The notes under the pieces are model-generated. The model was not told the DNA's origin. It searched no databases and saw nothing but the letters and a program-made list of their open reading frames with translations. A DNA stretch of 64,000 nucleotides, taken from contig JBHGNT010000018.1 of NCBI GenBank assembly GCA_043228905.1, forward strand, positions 9,238,001 to 9,302,000, read 5' to 3'. How positions within the stretch are numbered: position 1 is the first letter of the stretch; each line of letters opens with the position of its first letter. Shown here in pieces: positions 19,830 through 34,200 of this stretch. Both the position numbers and the translations under genes were made by a program. The DNA is from Azolla caroliniana (taxonomy: Eukaryota > Polypodiophyta).

Positions 19830-20379
19830 ATGGGCTTACGGAGAAATCAATCCGACTGAGTCGAACAATAGAGATAGCGTCGAACAATCGGTCTCAACTA
19901 TAGATCTGGCTTCTCCTCTCAGACCAACCAATTCGGCCTCTATTTCTATCGGCCATTACTGATTCCACTATAAGACGATCTGTACTAGTATCTCTTTGTA
20001 TATTCTATATCCTTTGTAAATTATATTACAAATCTCTCCTTAATGTATATGCACATTATGGGGGAGTGTCGAATATGGGTATATAATGGCCATATTCACA
20101 CTATCCCACTTGGACAGACTAGGTTTAGGACAATTATGTAAATATGTCAAAGGGCATTTGCCCTAACCCAATTAGTATGTAACTGACTTTGTAACCTAGT
20201 TCATACTGGTTGTTGTCATTCTTTGATTGTAACGTGTGGAATAATACAATTACATTGTGTGCCTCTCTATCTCTCTCACTCTCTATCTTTGATCTTGATT
20301 TTCGTCAAGTTGTCTTATTCATCTCTGTTTCTATTTGTTCAAGTTAATTCTGCCATCATCAACTTGGTGTTCTTCAACA
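19830..20379 (+). repeat. 3' end and LTR of a second Copia-A element, plus strand
   Basis: 20067-20379 starts TGTCGAATATGGG, ends ...TTCTTCAACA, and is the inverted relative of the Copia-A LTR at 7589-7917. A polypurine tract ATTATGGGGGAG (20055-20066) precedes it. 19830-20066 matches, inverted, the Copia-A sequence at 7918-8146 between RNase H and LTR. The rest of this second copy is missing. Confidence 0.75.
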
Positions 20380-22411
20380 CCTACATGTTGTTTCTAATTC
20401 CTCACTCACGGTCTCATCTCCAACAACCATGTCATGACATACCTATCTCACTCTAATCGGGATTATATTACCATATGAGAAAATTTCATTAGTAGGAGAC
20501 AAAGAAGCTAGATGATCTTCCATCATTAGGGATAGACCATCCAAATCTTACTTTTTGTTGGTGAGGCTACTTATAAGAAAGTTTTGTATAGTTGATCATA
20601 TCTCACAAATGTACATGGAGGTTTCATCTTGATAGAGAGCATACATCGATTGGGTTTTGTTTTTGAAATGGTGAGTTAATCTATTATGAGATATTGCCAC
20701 CTCACACAAACTATGCATGATCACCAAATGGGGTGATGCACATTGTACATACCACGAGATGCTCTCATGTGTCATAGGTTCTTATGGGTTTGCCTTAAGT
20801 CCTAAAATAACTAGTTTACTACTTAACCTAGACTTACACCATTCAAATTAGATTTTGAATTGGTCCCTAAGTTTATCCCTATAACATGTGGCCCAACATT
20901 ACAATCATACATGTGTACACATGTTTAAGGGTCAATGTATAACACCCATGTATGAAATCTAGGAATAAGGCTTAAACAAAGGACTATATATTTGACTCGG
21001 ATACAAAGTCATCATGCTCGTTTCTTTTGGTTGAGGTGAGAGTTTTGTTTTTGTTTAGGTGTTTCTTTATTGAGTTCACTCATGTCAAAACAAAAAGAAA
21101 TTGTTTACCACTATATCTATTTCCCCTTTCTTCCTTGACCACCTTGTGCCCAACCATCACCGTTGTTGTTGCTAGATACACATTTTGTTGTGATATTGGT
21201 TGTCAATGTCTTTTTTCTTTGTTTAGGATTGAGTGATTGATCATACTTATTTATCTTGTCCATATAGTGTGCATTTAGACATGTGAAGCATGTGAAAGGG
21301 AGTAATGCAATGGATACATTGGTTCCTCCTAGATCAACCTATGCATCAATGGAACCACATATATTTTATAGACACATGACCACCTCCAAGTAATGAAATG
21401 ATGGTATGGATGGGTTTATAATCCAACCATGCTTCGAGCAACTATATCTAATGCATATAAGCAGTTTGCCATGCTCAAAGGTGGTCGATGAGGTAGCGAC
21501 AGAAGGGTGATGAGAGGGAGAGTCAACTTCTCTCATAGTGATTATAATTTATAACCATGTATAGCTTATCATTTATGTTATGCAACCATAGATTGACACA
21601 TGCGTGATATTCGCCATATTCTCCATGCGTGATATTCTCAATATTCGAGAATACAAAATGGCCCTAAGAATATTTAAAAACCATTCGTTTTGTAAAATAA
21701 ATATACAAACAATTAATTAATTAATTAATTTAAAAATAAATCAATTTAATTCACTAAAAAAAAGAACAATTATTCATTAATAATTTATAAAAATATGATT
21801 AGTATAAACTCTCATTTCTAGTGTCAAATAAAAAAAGAGGAGAGTTTATGAACCTTTATTTTATTTAAATAATTGATTTTTTTATTTTAAAAAAACGAAT
21901 ATTTTTTTATTTACTATGAAAACATGATTAATGTGAAGTCTCAATTTTAATGTCATGTAAAAATATCCATAAATTTTGGGAAAAGAAAAGGTGAAGAATT
22001 AATGAACCTTTCTTTTATTTTATTTATTTATTTGGTAAAGAATCAAGATCTCCACTGAAAATTTATTACTGTCGAGTCTCTCTCAACTCTCTATTTTATT
22101 ATCCCCTTTTTATTGTCAAGTCCCCCTTTTTTTCCTAAGAAACTAAAAGGAGGGAGTTCACCTCCTTTTTTTTCCTTTTTTTTAAAAACGAATACTTGAC
22201 CACACGAATGTATGCGTATTCGTTTGCATTCGAATGGAAAATCCCACGAATGCGAATATGTCAATCTATGTATGCAACTAACTAAGTCTGTCATTAACCA
22301 TGGTTAAATTAAAGAGGAGCAGGAGGGTTGGTATGTGTATATATAGGTTGTGAATCAAATCATCAAGTGAAGCACATACATACATACATACATACATATA
22401 CGAGAACAGGT
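20380..22411. other. AT-rich intergenic sequence
   Basis: No gene or recognisable transposon domain was seen. 21711-21730 is an (AATT)n-like tract, and 21660-22050 is very AT-rich with short poly-A and poly-T runs. 22375-22399 is a (CATA)n repeat just upstream of the next gene, probably in its leader. Confidence 0.5.
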
Positions 22412-22550
22412 ATGGGTGATGCAGAGGATGAAGACTTGACCCATGAAACCATCGAACAACAGCTTGAAGATCATCTCCAAGAACACAAGCTGTCTCTCTG
22501 TGCGCTCGAAGAGGCGTTAGCTTGTGATCCACAGAACGAGGAACTTTTAG

Positions 22551-22599
<49 letters not shown>

Positions 22600-25500
22600 C
22601 GTTTTTCTTATTTGTTTTTGTTGCTCTCTCTTCTTCTTTTTGCGCCCCCTGTTTCCGTCACTTTTCAAACGGTAAACTCTTTAGATGTGATAAGGTTTTT
22701 TTTGTCTCTCTTTAGCTGTATCTGATTATCTGAGTGAAATTTCCATTAAAATCATCTAGATCTGTGGGCGAGAAGAAAGCCATTTTTCTTAGCTTAAATG
22801 ATCGGATGTTTGGGCTGAGAATAATGCTCATGTTTTTGAAAAAATAAATAAATCAGAATTGGGTCAAATTAGGAGACGTTTATAGTCAATTTGTGCAAAT
22901 ATTCTAGAATAACGATAACATATCATAGTTAATTTGTTCATTATACCTTAATCCTTTGTATTGAGGATGCTCCTGGTCGTTTTGTATTTCTTTTTCATTG
23001 TTAAGGTACATCATGAACTTTCTACTGCATTAAAGAGTGCTGAAGAAAGCCTTCTACAGTTGAAACGTAACCGACTTCTACACGAAATAGATGATGTTTT
23101 GAATGCAAGAGCTAGCGAGAGTGCCAAAAACGCAAAAGGAACCAGTGAGGTTTTGGGGTTGGAAATAACTGAAACCATTGAAAACAGGGAAGATTTGAAA
23201 TCCTCTCCATCCGAAGCTTTGGCAATTGATTCAAATTTTATGGTTGGATCCAAATGTCGCTTTAGGTATTCTGATGGACGATGGTATAATGGTCACGTTA
23301 TTGGTTTGGAAAATAAGGGACTGGCAAGGATTTCTTTTTTAACTCCAACAACAGAGAAGATGCAGGTACTCTTGTCATCCCCATTTGACTTATGGTTTTT
23401 ACACAAGTTTCATCAATGTTTTTCCCATTGATTACATCGAATTTTGAAGTTATTATCTTGATTCATGGTTGAAATTATTTTGCCAAATTCCACTCGGACA
23501 GGAACATAGTGAATTGAGTTGATGACTCACACTTACTAGGAATTCTTCGTTGAAGATCAATAATTGCAACGATCTATTCTTATCACGATGAAATTTTGAA
23601 AGTTAATCCAAACCTATTAGTCCAAAAGCTACCCCAGATTTGTTTGGATATTGTGGAATTAGAAACCCAACAGAAAGTGTTGAAGAAGACCGGAAATTAA
23701 AGAAGAATTGAAACACAAACTGAAATAGGGAAAAGAATGAAGAAGAAGGGACAGGCAAATTGTAGAAGGATTTCACTGTGTCCAAATTGAGGAAATAATT
23801 CTCTGTAAAATAAGGAGAAAACTCACTCTTTGGCTCACTGGATCTCTCTCTCAAGATAAAATGAACAGATAGGACTCTATATCAATACAGGAGATATAGA
23901 GGCTTGTATATACATTGGCTAAGGCATATGTATGCATGTCCAGATTTTCTGAAGCATTTATAACAAGTTTTTCTCTTTTGCTTCGAAAGAAAAAAATGCT
24001 TCATCAAGAAGCAATTTTGCTTTTCAGTTTAGCCAAAATGACCATATTGTTACATATTTAAAATAGAGTGGCATTGTAGAGGCACATAAAATAAACGCTG
24101 TCGTATGAAGATCATCTGATTTTCATTACTCTTCAAGTTATCAAATAAATTAGGTTGTAGTAGATAGTGTACTGAGTCGTGACTCTTGGAAGGCTCTGAA
24201 AGAAACCATATGTGAAGATCAAAACACTAGATCAAGCCCTTTTCGAAACTCAGAAAGTGCCAAGTAGTATTTGAACTTGTGACCTTGCTAATGCATTTCC
24301 TTTAGCTATACATTAGACTATTGTCCACTTCTGTAGAAACTATAACCATCGGCCTTTGTCATGAACTGGGGTCCTTTAATGATTTGAAGGTAGCTTTTTT
24401 GTATTTGTGAAGATCGTGCAATTTGTGTCGCATTTATCAATGGTCAAGGTTGGTTTAAAATTTTTTGTTAACATAAACTTATCAGCTGTAGATTTGTTGA
24501 AGTTAATTATGAACTTACTGTTTTGCTAACCACCTCTCTCTGCCATGTCAGCAGGGCGTGTCATGATCTATAAATCCTCACTTATCTTTTCTCTATGACA
24601 CCACTGTCATTTTCAACTATTTCAGTCCTTTACAGCATATCTCTCTCTAAATATAAAATTGTCTCTATTTCTATTCTGTGTTTTGTGAACCATCTTAAAT
24701 TCTAAACAACCGATTCTTTTCATGCAATGTGAAAGATTATGAATTTGTATCATGAATGAACAGTGGTTTAAAAAGTTTTTTCTGTTAATGAGTAACATGA
24801 ACCTTATGAAACACAGATTTGTAAGTTCTATGCGGAGCATCGGTGCCGATTCGGCGAGAATTGCCGCATGTCCCATGGTGGGTGATGTTGAGAAGGTTGA
24901 TAATGTCACTTGAAGAAGAAGATTCATCATGTTTTTTAAAAGAAATGAGAACTTCTGGCAGGTTATGTGGTGCCATTAGATGCACTAAAGCCATTCAAAT
25001 TCCAGATATTGAAGGCACCATGTATAGGTTCTGTGGTCCTGGCATCCCATTCTTCCAATGGGGAAGGAATATGGAGATCTGCAGAAATTGAATCTTGGAA
25101 CAATGATCTCGGTCGTGGTAAAGCTGTATTCGTGGATGATGGAAGCTGCCTCGAAGTTGGAATTGAGAATTTGTGCTCTTCAGAGTATGCACAAGTAAGT
25201 GATTTAGAAAGCTCAAGCACCAGTGATGATAATGAAGACGAAGACCAAGATGATGAAGACGAAGAAGACACCCAAGAAGCTGAAGAATATGATGATATTG
25301 GTGACTTTTCGGGGTTAGGAAGCAAAGATTTGATGAAAGTCAACTCCCCAATGGATAATAACACTCAAGTTTTTGCCAAATGGGAGAAGCATACACGTGG
25401 TATGGCATCTAAAATTATGCTCAGTATGGGTTATAGAGAAGGTATGGGTCTTGGTAGAAGTGGACAAGGAATTGTTGTACCTATTCAGGCACGGGTTCTG

Positions 25501-26028
25501 CCGAAAGGTCAATCGTTGGATTTCATTGGGAAAGAAGAAAGCAATCAAATGGAAGGTAAAAAGATGAAGAAAAAGAGTAGTAGAGGCGGGAAACGCAAGC
25601 GTGATAAGAAGTTTGCCGAAGCTGCTCGTCTAGCCAGATTAGGGTCCGAGGAAGAAAGTTCGCTCGATGTGTTTGGATTTATTAATAACCAACTCTCAAC
25701 ACAAAAAGGGGAGGAAGATTCATTGGGCGTAAGTTTAAATGGGGAAAAGGCAGGTAGTAACTGGAGACAGGGAAAGGTGAAAACACAACACAAAGATACT
25801 AGGAGATCGCTTATGGCTCAAGCGGATGGGGTTGCGGAGCTTAAAAATAGAGTTGAAAAACTCGAAGAGATGGCGTTGCGCAACCGCAAAGATAAAGCTG
25901 TCTATGATGCTGTATCTAGGAAATTGGATGAAGCTCGAAGAGATCTTCGAGCTGCTGAGGCCAACCATGCATCTGCGAGCTTTGCTTTGCATAGTGAGGA
26001 GAAAGAGAAAAAGTGGCTTAAGTTTTGA
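22412..26028 (+). CDS. ZGPAT-like CCCH zinc finger and G-patch protein
   Basis: I model four exons, 22412-22552, 23006-23365, 24817-24877 and 24962-26028, all with GT-AG introns and intact phase, giving 542 aa. Residues 1-75 are helical and acidic. Residues 128-160 form a Tudor-like strand region (GSKCRFRYSDGRWYNGHVIG). Exon 3 is almost exactly a CCCH finger, C-X7-C-X5-C-X3-H (CKFYAEHRCRFGENCRMSH). An acidic run follows at about 277-300, then a G-patch at about 332-378 (ASKIMLSMGYREGMGLGRSG) and a C-terminal coiled coil. This order matches animal ZGPAT and its plant relatives, nuclear RNA- or DNA-binding proteins. G-patches usually recruit DEAH helicases; that role here is inferred. The start is the first ATG of the open exon. 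Intron 1 begins within a CT repeat. Confidence 0.88.
22554..22597 (+). repeat. (CT)n microsatellite at the 5' splice site of intron 1
   Basis: About 22 CT units start at the second base of the donor GT of the ZGPAT-like gene. Confidence 0.9.
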
Positions 26029-28267
26029 TCATTTATATTCATCTCTTTTACAACCCTTGTAATTTGTTTAAGAAATGTCATTTCTAGAATAGCTAATGCA
26101 ATTGAAAGCTTAAGAGACGGTTTTCTAGGCTTGCTTAATTTGCGTATAAATTATATTCATGTGCACATGCATCATGTCCTAATTGCTGACATTTACCTTA
26201 ATTACCCACACAAAGTGATGAATGATTTAAATGTTTACGCATAACGTTTCCTATTGGTGAACAATCAGCACTCAGCAAATTGCAAAGCAGAGCATTTTAT
26301 TGCAGTAAAAAGTGGACATTCATTTATACGATATAAATGATTGGGGAGCACAAGCTAGTTTTCCCACGATGTTAATATTGGGGAAAACATAGTTGAAATT
26401 AAAACCTGCATAAATTAAAGAGGAAAAGTGAAATGGTTAAAATATCCTTATGCACATGCTCCATTTATGCACAAGAAATCTATGTGTATTTATGCCTTGC
26501 CGAAGTGAAGAATTCTTGTTTGTTGTGGGATGAGATATGGTTTTTCATCCTTAATAGTAAAGTTGTGGAACTTTGGCATTTGTTTGATTTTGTGTATTTA
26601 GTTAGAGATTGAAATGTTTTTTAATGTGTAAAAAGAATAATGAATGACTTGCTGATTGCTTGTGTATACACAAAATTCCTTGATGACAAATTATTGAGTT
26701 GCTACGGAAAAGATTATACTCCAGTCAATGCATTTTATTCTTGGTTAGAACCTGTGCCTTGTGAGATATTTTAATTCTCAACACCGTCATGGCTCTTTCT
26801 TCAAATGGGCAGCTTAGTGTTTGAACACTATGAATTCCCCATTTACAATGTATGGAAACAAGTATTTGAGTTCAGTGGATATTTAGATAGAAATTGCAGG
26901 AAGCTATACAATATGCTCAAAAGTAGATACTAAATATAGCCTTCACGTAAAACTGTTTGGGGTTTGATTTGGCAAAGTATTATGGATCCTTGGGAATCAG
27001 GTAACTTTTATTGCCAAACATATATGTAGAATATAGGATGCCTTGAAGATAAAAACATCAAACTTTATGACAAATTCCTCCTTTGTGGAAGTAATCAATT
27101 TGTTCTAAATGTCCTCTAGGAGGTTGAAACATGAATGTTGTCCTTAAATTGTTTGAGGTTGTAGTGCGCAATATTCATTGTTGACCTCTAATTAGCTGAA
27201 TTCTTATTTCCTAAACAAATCACTAGGTAGTTATGACAGTATTAATCTTCTTCTTCACTAATAACTAATATATAATTGCAACAAACAATTTCCTGTTATG
27301 ATATTGTATCAAAGTTAGGGCAATTGGGAAGCTACATTGGAACAAGTTATAATGAGTCAAAAGTGAGAAGCATTAAACAATTTAAGATGGAAAAGAAAAA
27401 GCAAGTTGAAAACCATGCAAATATGATACAAATGCACAAATATTTCGTTTCTCTTTATTAACTAGTGGCCTTGATCAAATAACACATTATTTAAGTTTTC
27501 TGCGATTCACACATAGAAAGAATATATGAGTGGAATACGTTCTTTTAAATTTTATTTCAAACCATCCACTGAAAATTGATAACGACCCAATTGATCCCAC
27601 CACATTAGAATTGGTAATTCTAGACAAATCAATGCAACGGTTAATATTTGCATATAGGAGCTTGCCATCAATGGAAACATGAAATCCACAATATGCGACA
27701 AACTTGCCAGTAATTCATTAAAGAGGTATGCAAGACAAAATCTTTCTTGCCAATAAAAGAAAAGATGAAATGGTAATGTTTGGAGCCTCAACTACTTTGA
27801 TGGATAAAATTGTGAGCACAAGCTCATAAAGATGTAAATCAATCTACCAAATTGAGCCTTTTTTAGCTTTTCATTGATATAAAATGATGTGAAAGACTTG
27901 GCTAGTAATAAACAATAAATAGTGCAAAATAGGGCAAGGTGTAGAGCATGATGGAATATAAAAAATAATGAGCATCTAGTGCATGGAAAATCGTGCATTT
28001 TTGGCAGGTATCTTTAACCTAATCTTTCATACGGAAATGCAAAATAAGTGAAATTCTCACTTCTATAAGTTTAACACATATTATAGCTCTAAATGTGCAT
28101 CAACACCCAAATTCGAGAAAAATATAGAATATTAAAATCTTTAAACAATACATTCAATATTACAGATCCTTGATATACATCAGGCGTACATAATTGATAA
28201 TACTTGCTTTACATGAAGCCTTTAAATAGGGCTTCTATACAGCGTTTCCTTGGAGAAAAAATTAGCA
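26029..28267. other. Convergent intergenic region
   Basis: This AT-rich sequence separates the 3' end of the ZGPAT-like gene from the 3' end of the peptidase gene on the opposite strand. I see no coding signal or clear transposon. Both transcripts should terminate in it. Confidence 0.5.
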
Positions 28268-31200
28268 TCAGTAAGAACTATGTCGCCGAAAATGAGAATC
28301 ACCAAGCGGCAACCAGCGATATGGCATAGGAGAAGTAACCGAAAGACCCATTCCAAGATCCTGATCTGGCTCTACATTGATCAGATCATGCACTGCTTCT
28401 TGAATACATTCATCACGTACACCTTCAACATGAGGATAATCCCCACAATATTTGTCTGGCAACAAACCACCTCTGCAACACCAATGGTAACAAAATATAT
28501 GATTTTTCAGCACGAGCTGCTGCTTTCAGAGAGACAACAAAAAAGCATAATGATAATCGACACTGGCATATTATGCAAAAATAGTTGGCCAAACGGTATA
28601 CAAACTAGTTGGCCAAACTAGCAAGGAGAACCTATACAAACAAAAAACGGTATGGAGCTTGCATTCACAAGAGGATTACACCACAAGAGATGGAACCCTT
28701 CAAAAAAGATATAGGATGACATCATTTCTAAAGATGTGAAAGGATTCTAGCAGGATGTGAATGAGTGTTTTCTAAGAGATCTTTTGAGCTGCAAAATGTC
28801 CGTAGATTTCTTTGACCATAGGGTTGTGCACTACAAAAAAAAATTATCGAAATAAAACAGTTCTATTTATAACTTGCTCATGAAGCCAAGAATTCAAACC
28901 AGGATCATCAGTGTCACTATCCATTCTACTATCATGACTCCCTCAATCATTGCTGATAAAGACAAATTATCCTCACACACACAGGGTAAAAAGACGACAA
29001 CTCTAGAAACAAAATTAGGAGACAGAATAAAATCAAACAATTAAATGTTTTTCATACTGTTTTGAAATATCATATCGCTTCGGTGTCAAGTATTTTGCCA
29101 CGGTCAACTTCAATCCACTTCCATCATCCATGGGAAAGAAGTACTGCCAATAGACTCATAGAACATTAGTAACAGAACACATGCTATTGAGATGCAAGCC
29201 ACCTACCTATATAACACAAGACATGATGACTTGTTCAGCAAAGCACATAGGTACTTTCCTAATTTCTCACATAGAATGCAATTCCTGAACTGCTTAAGAT
29301 GCAAAACACCAATTCCTCACTCAATGGAGACATAGCAACTCACTTGTACAACACCCTTGCCAAAGGTTCTTTCTCCAAGAACAATTGTTCTCCCATTGTC
29401 TTGTAGAGCACCTAAAAGGACCTGATAGAGAAAACTAATTTCATAAACTTTCTGAATATATAAAGGCACTACTCTATACCAGTGCACACAAAATGAATTA
29501 AGATTCATTTACTTCGCTTGCACTCGCACTATTTCGATTGCAAATGGTCACAACGGGAGCATGAGTTAATACACCAGGATGTCTCCGAAAGATTGTATTC
29601 TGCAAATAGACTTCTTAAATTTTAACAAGAGCATACTTTATGTGAAACAACTTTCTACGATAAGCACGAGCTATAGATTATATAAAAATCTTCATGCTCG
29701 CATGCCATATATATATAATGATCAAACATGAGCATGTAAATTTCATTAGCTTTACATACTGGAAGACTGCCAGCCACATATGCAAAATCATCAATATCAG
29801 CTGCATTACTCCGTACTGTTTCTGTGATATCACAGCCCTTGCAATCTAACCAAAGAGCCTGCAATATATCAGATTACTTCATCCAATATCTATTAAAAGA
29901 GAGTATAGAAACATGTAAATTTCATTGAGAAGAAAGTTCTTACAGCCATGGCTACTGCTTCTTCGAATACACCCCCTGGATTATTCCTCAGATCAAGTAC
30001 TGCAAGATATTTTAGTGTGATGGAAGTCAATAGCATCCAAAATGCGCAGATTATTGTTGAAAGCATATTCAAAGGCCTTACTGTAGCCATCTACCCCAAG
30101 AGACTCTCCTTCTCTGATTGCTGAAGCCATCCTTTTGGTGCCATCATGTGTAAAATAATGCAACCGAATATATGCTACCAGCTTACCATTGCCAGCATCC
30201 ATCATTTGCAATTTTAATGGAGGCAATGGAAGTGACCTTCTTTCCAAAAGGAGTTTTTGAGGAACAGCTTCAGGGTTTTGAGCAATAATTTCCAGTTCCA
30301 CCTGCCAATTAACAGAAAATGTTATATGAATATGCTGCAGCTGTTATTAGCATAGTGCCATGGGTAAAAAAAGTCATCACATTATCTTTAGGGAAACACA
30401 GCAAGGTCAAGGGTAGTGTACAAATATTGAATTTCCTTGATTATGTCTACACAAATCCTTTTTTTGCATATAGAGAGTCTAGAGTTGAGTTTTATTAGCA
30501 TCTAATACAGATAGAACTTTTGCTTAGAAAAAATCCCTCCAATATTTCTCTACCCTCCTCACATTGACACTGTTATTCATCTGGTACCTCACAGATGGAC
30601 CTCCAACATCAAGGTAGCCATCATCACAGCCTGGGACAAAGCCAAGATCGATCAATTGAGTCCCAATCCCATACTATCAGAAAATCTCTCTAAAAGCCCA
30701 GCAATGGTATTAAATTAAAAACTGTTTGAACCATTTTGAAACTAGTTTTACGCAGAATTAATTAGGAGAAATCAGATCGTAGTAGTTGTAACTACCTTGA
30801 CTAGATAATCTGACAATAGTGGAAATAGTCAGGGGCTTATAATCGTACTTTCAGTTCAGAAGTAATAGCTATTTTGTTGTGCATTTATGTGCTCAACAAT
30901 TACAGTGCAGTCAGAGTTTAGATATAATGACTAATGTAATCCGATCCTACTGGAAATAGTAATTAGTGGCATCTTTGAGTATGGCTAGGTGAGGATTAAC
31001 TAGGATTCACGTTAATATTGGCCTGACTACTTATAATAGTTCTGAATATACATTTGCAAGTGCTTGATCTTGCATTTTGAGAGTGTGCTAGGTAGATTTG
31101 GATACCTTATTTCATTTTCTTGAAAATTTAAGAGGAAGACTGGACTAGATTCATGAAAACTCTCAGGTATTCCGGCTAGATTCTAAGGCTTATATCCTTA

Positions 31201-34200
31201 GATTGACACCCTTTTAAATTCCAAAGGCTAGCCTAGTGAATGATAAAGCTAACTTTCACACTTAGAACTTAAGCACAGCCAGTTAACTAATTCAACAAAC
31301 AAAACTCACTACATGCCTAGATGAAAAGAATTCCTTCACATCATCTGCAGTTCACAACCTTTTCATGAATGCACGTGACATGAAAACATGCTTTTCTATA
31401 CAAAAAAACTGTCACATTTGCAATTGCACTGCATTACACAAATACCCCCTCAAATAAAAGAGTTCCATAGAAAAGTTTGTTTTTCTGGAAAAAACATATG
31501 AGATTTACAAACTTTAAAAATCCATTTGTTCTGCTGAACCACATTATCTAATACAAGCAATAAGGCAAGGACATGAAAGATACCAATGAGCCAATTGGAC
31601 CTCGAAGCAATGTGACGGCTTCATCAGGAGTAAGCTCATCAACTGGATAACCATCCACAGACAAAAGACGCTCACCACCCAAGATTCCAGCCTGTGAAAT
31701 TAAGTACTTTAATTGTCGATGTGCATTTAGGAATAAGACAGTTCAGAAAAACAAACAGGATTAGCCTATGAATAAAAAGCACAACAATTTGCATCAATAT
31801 AGCATGGTGAAGAAAAAGAGAGGGGACCAACGAATTCATGCTATAACACCACGCCAATCATTACCTAATGTGGCATATTCCTTCCACCAATCATTATGTT
31901 GTTTGTATATCTCATGATAAAAATACATGGATAATAATGATTATAGGCATCTTTTTTATCCATAAATTCTGAGATTCATCTATATATAGCATGAAACAAA
32001 ATGTAGTTTTAATAACATGTTAGATAGTAACAAGCTATACTTCCATTAGTTACCATTCACAGAAACCAGAATGTTATTAAAGATGCTCACTCCCATCGAC
32101 TGCAGGCATGTTAAGGGGTTAATTAAGCAGCATTTCAGAGCAAAGGCCATCACATGCCAGAATTGTCAATGTGCATGTGCCATGCATATGGAATTCGGGA
32201 ATCAAGGGGATGCAAGAAGTGTAGGGTCAAATCAAAGGAATTGCAAGGAGATAAGCTTCTAGCAAGCATGAGGCATGTAAATGGGGCATTCATTACATAA
32301 AAAATTCATCAAGACTTCATAAGTCATTTGGTTGAGAAATGACTCAACAGCTCTCATTCTCCACCGTCCAAACAGGATTGTTCATCAAACAAATGAAGAG
32401 GATTTTAAATTTTCCATATTGGAATCTAAAACATGATTTCGAAAAGTTATGAACATGTTTGGAGCATTTTGCTGTATTTATAAGAGACTTATACACTGTG
32501 AAACTGTCTGAATTTTCAAAATTCAAGTTCAACGCCCCAATTTCAATAACTGGAACACAGTATATTAGGATGAAATAGAGTTCTCATAATTCATGTTAAA
32601 AAGGACAAGAAGGTGAGAATTTGAACACTTGAGAAAAAGGTTACAAAGTGACATTTGAAATGATTCACAACTATAGTGTTCTATAACCATTCCATGAGAA
32701 AAGGGTACCTTGTGAAACATATGAAAATGTTTCACAACTATCTGTTGAAATTTTGATTGAGACTAGACCCCAGACTCAAATCAGCTTTTCATTACCTTTT
32801 CTAGCTATAGAGAAAAACTGGGGCTGCTTCAAATATTGACCGAAACAAGTTAATTAATGCTGAAAAATGCGAAGAAAAACTAGCCTCCACTCACCTACAA
32901 GAACTTTAATAGGAAGCATAGCTCTCATTTTCATCAGTGATTCAGATGTACTCTCAAAGTCCTACAGTGTTATCTAGCTATGTCGTACAGAGGAGTCTAT
33001 AGACTCGAGGAAACTATACAGCTTAATATAACCAGTCAAGTAGCTACCACATCAAACATCGTTGTCATGTTGATGCAACTCGAATAAAATAATACATACC
33101 AAACTATTATAGGCATTACCAATAAAACAATTGCCATTTTCATCCAATCTCTTTCTATGAGATGATGTAAATCTATTATGGATAATATCGGTGGTGATTA
33201 GTACTATTCAAAAATCAACCTCTTCAGCAGGAGAGCCAGCAAAAGGAGCAACAATCTCAAATCCACCCTTTGGATGTCGTCTTCCAATCTGCATGAAAAA
33301 TTCCTAGCTATAAGAAACTAAAGCAGTGCAGGATTCTTTAAAATGATAATGCAGGGAATAGCTGCATGAGAACATATGCATACACAACTGTGAGCTGCAT
33401 TGATTTACTTATTCATTCCATTATCTTCTTTGATATATACTGATATGAAATTAAATACAAAACTCAGAGGCACAAAGCACTGTTATATGGGCATGATGAG
33501 AAAAATATTTAAATATAAGAATAGCACTATGAGTCCATGGAGAACCTCCATTCCAACTCCAGTATATTGATAAACCAAATACTTCAGCTCGGACTGGATG
33601 GGCCGACGAAGTGCAAATCTGTACTCTTCAGGAGTAAGAAATGAGCTATATCGATCCCCAAGCCGAGCAACCAATTGTTTCACAGCTTTATACCTAAACA
33701 AACCTTTTCCTATTAAGTCAAAGAAATGTGCGCATATAAAATGCATATGAAATGTGTGTCCTCTTCAAAAGCTATGAATCACTATCACTACTTTCCACTT
33801 ACGTTTCAGTTTTAGAATACAGCAAACCACCTGCCTCTTCTAAAGATTGGAGCAAATCACCGGCCCATTCTGTCTGAGAAAATCTGTTTAATAGATATCA
33901 GCACCTTAGCCAAAATAAAGATCGTCTTTATGCCCATCCTTCTATATGTAAAAGCACCTTCCATATTGATCGAAATATTCCTGCAATGCTCGGAAAGTAT
34001 GGTATCCTAAGAATAGCTGTGTATATGCATGAAACCAAATAGAAATAGAAGTACATCTCAAAGGCAAAATTAATTTATAGTTCTCAATAATGTACTTAAT
34101 CAAATTGAAACAAATTTACACATGAAAAATCAGTCACCTACATTAGATACGGTTTGCCATACTTGCTCCAACAACCTGAATTAACAAAAACAATCAGGAA

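Noticed and set aside
22328-22675. A single-exon 115-codon gene at the start of the ZGPAT-like gene
   Set aside because: It is exon 1 read through the donor into the CT repeat; the spliced model restores a conserved, in-phase protein.
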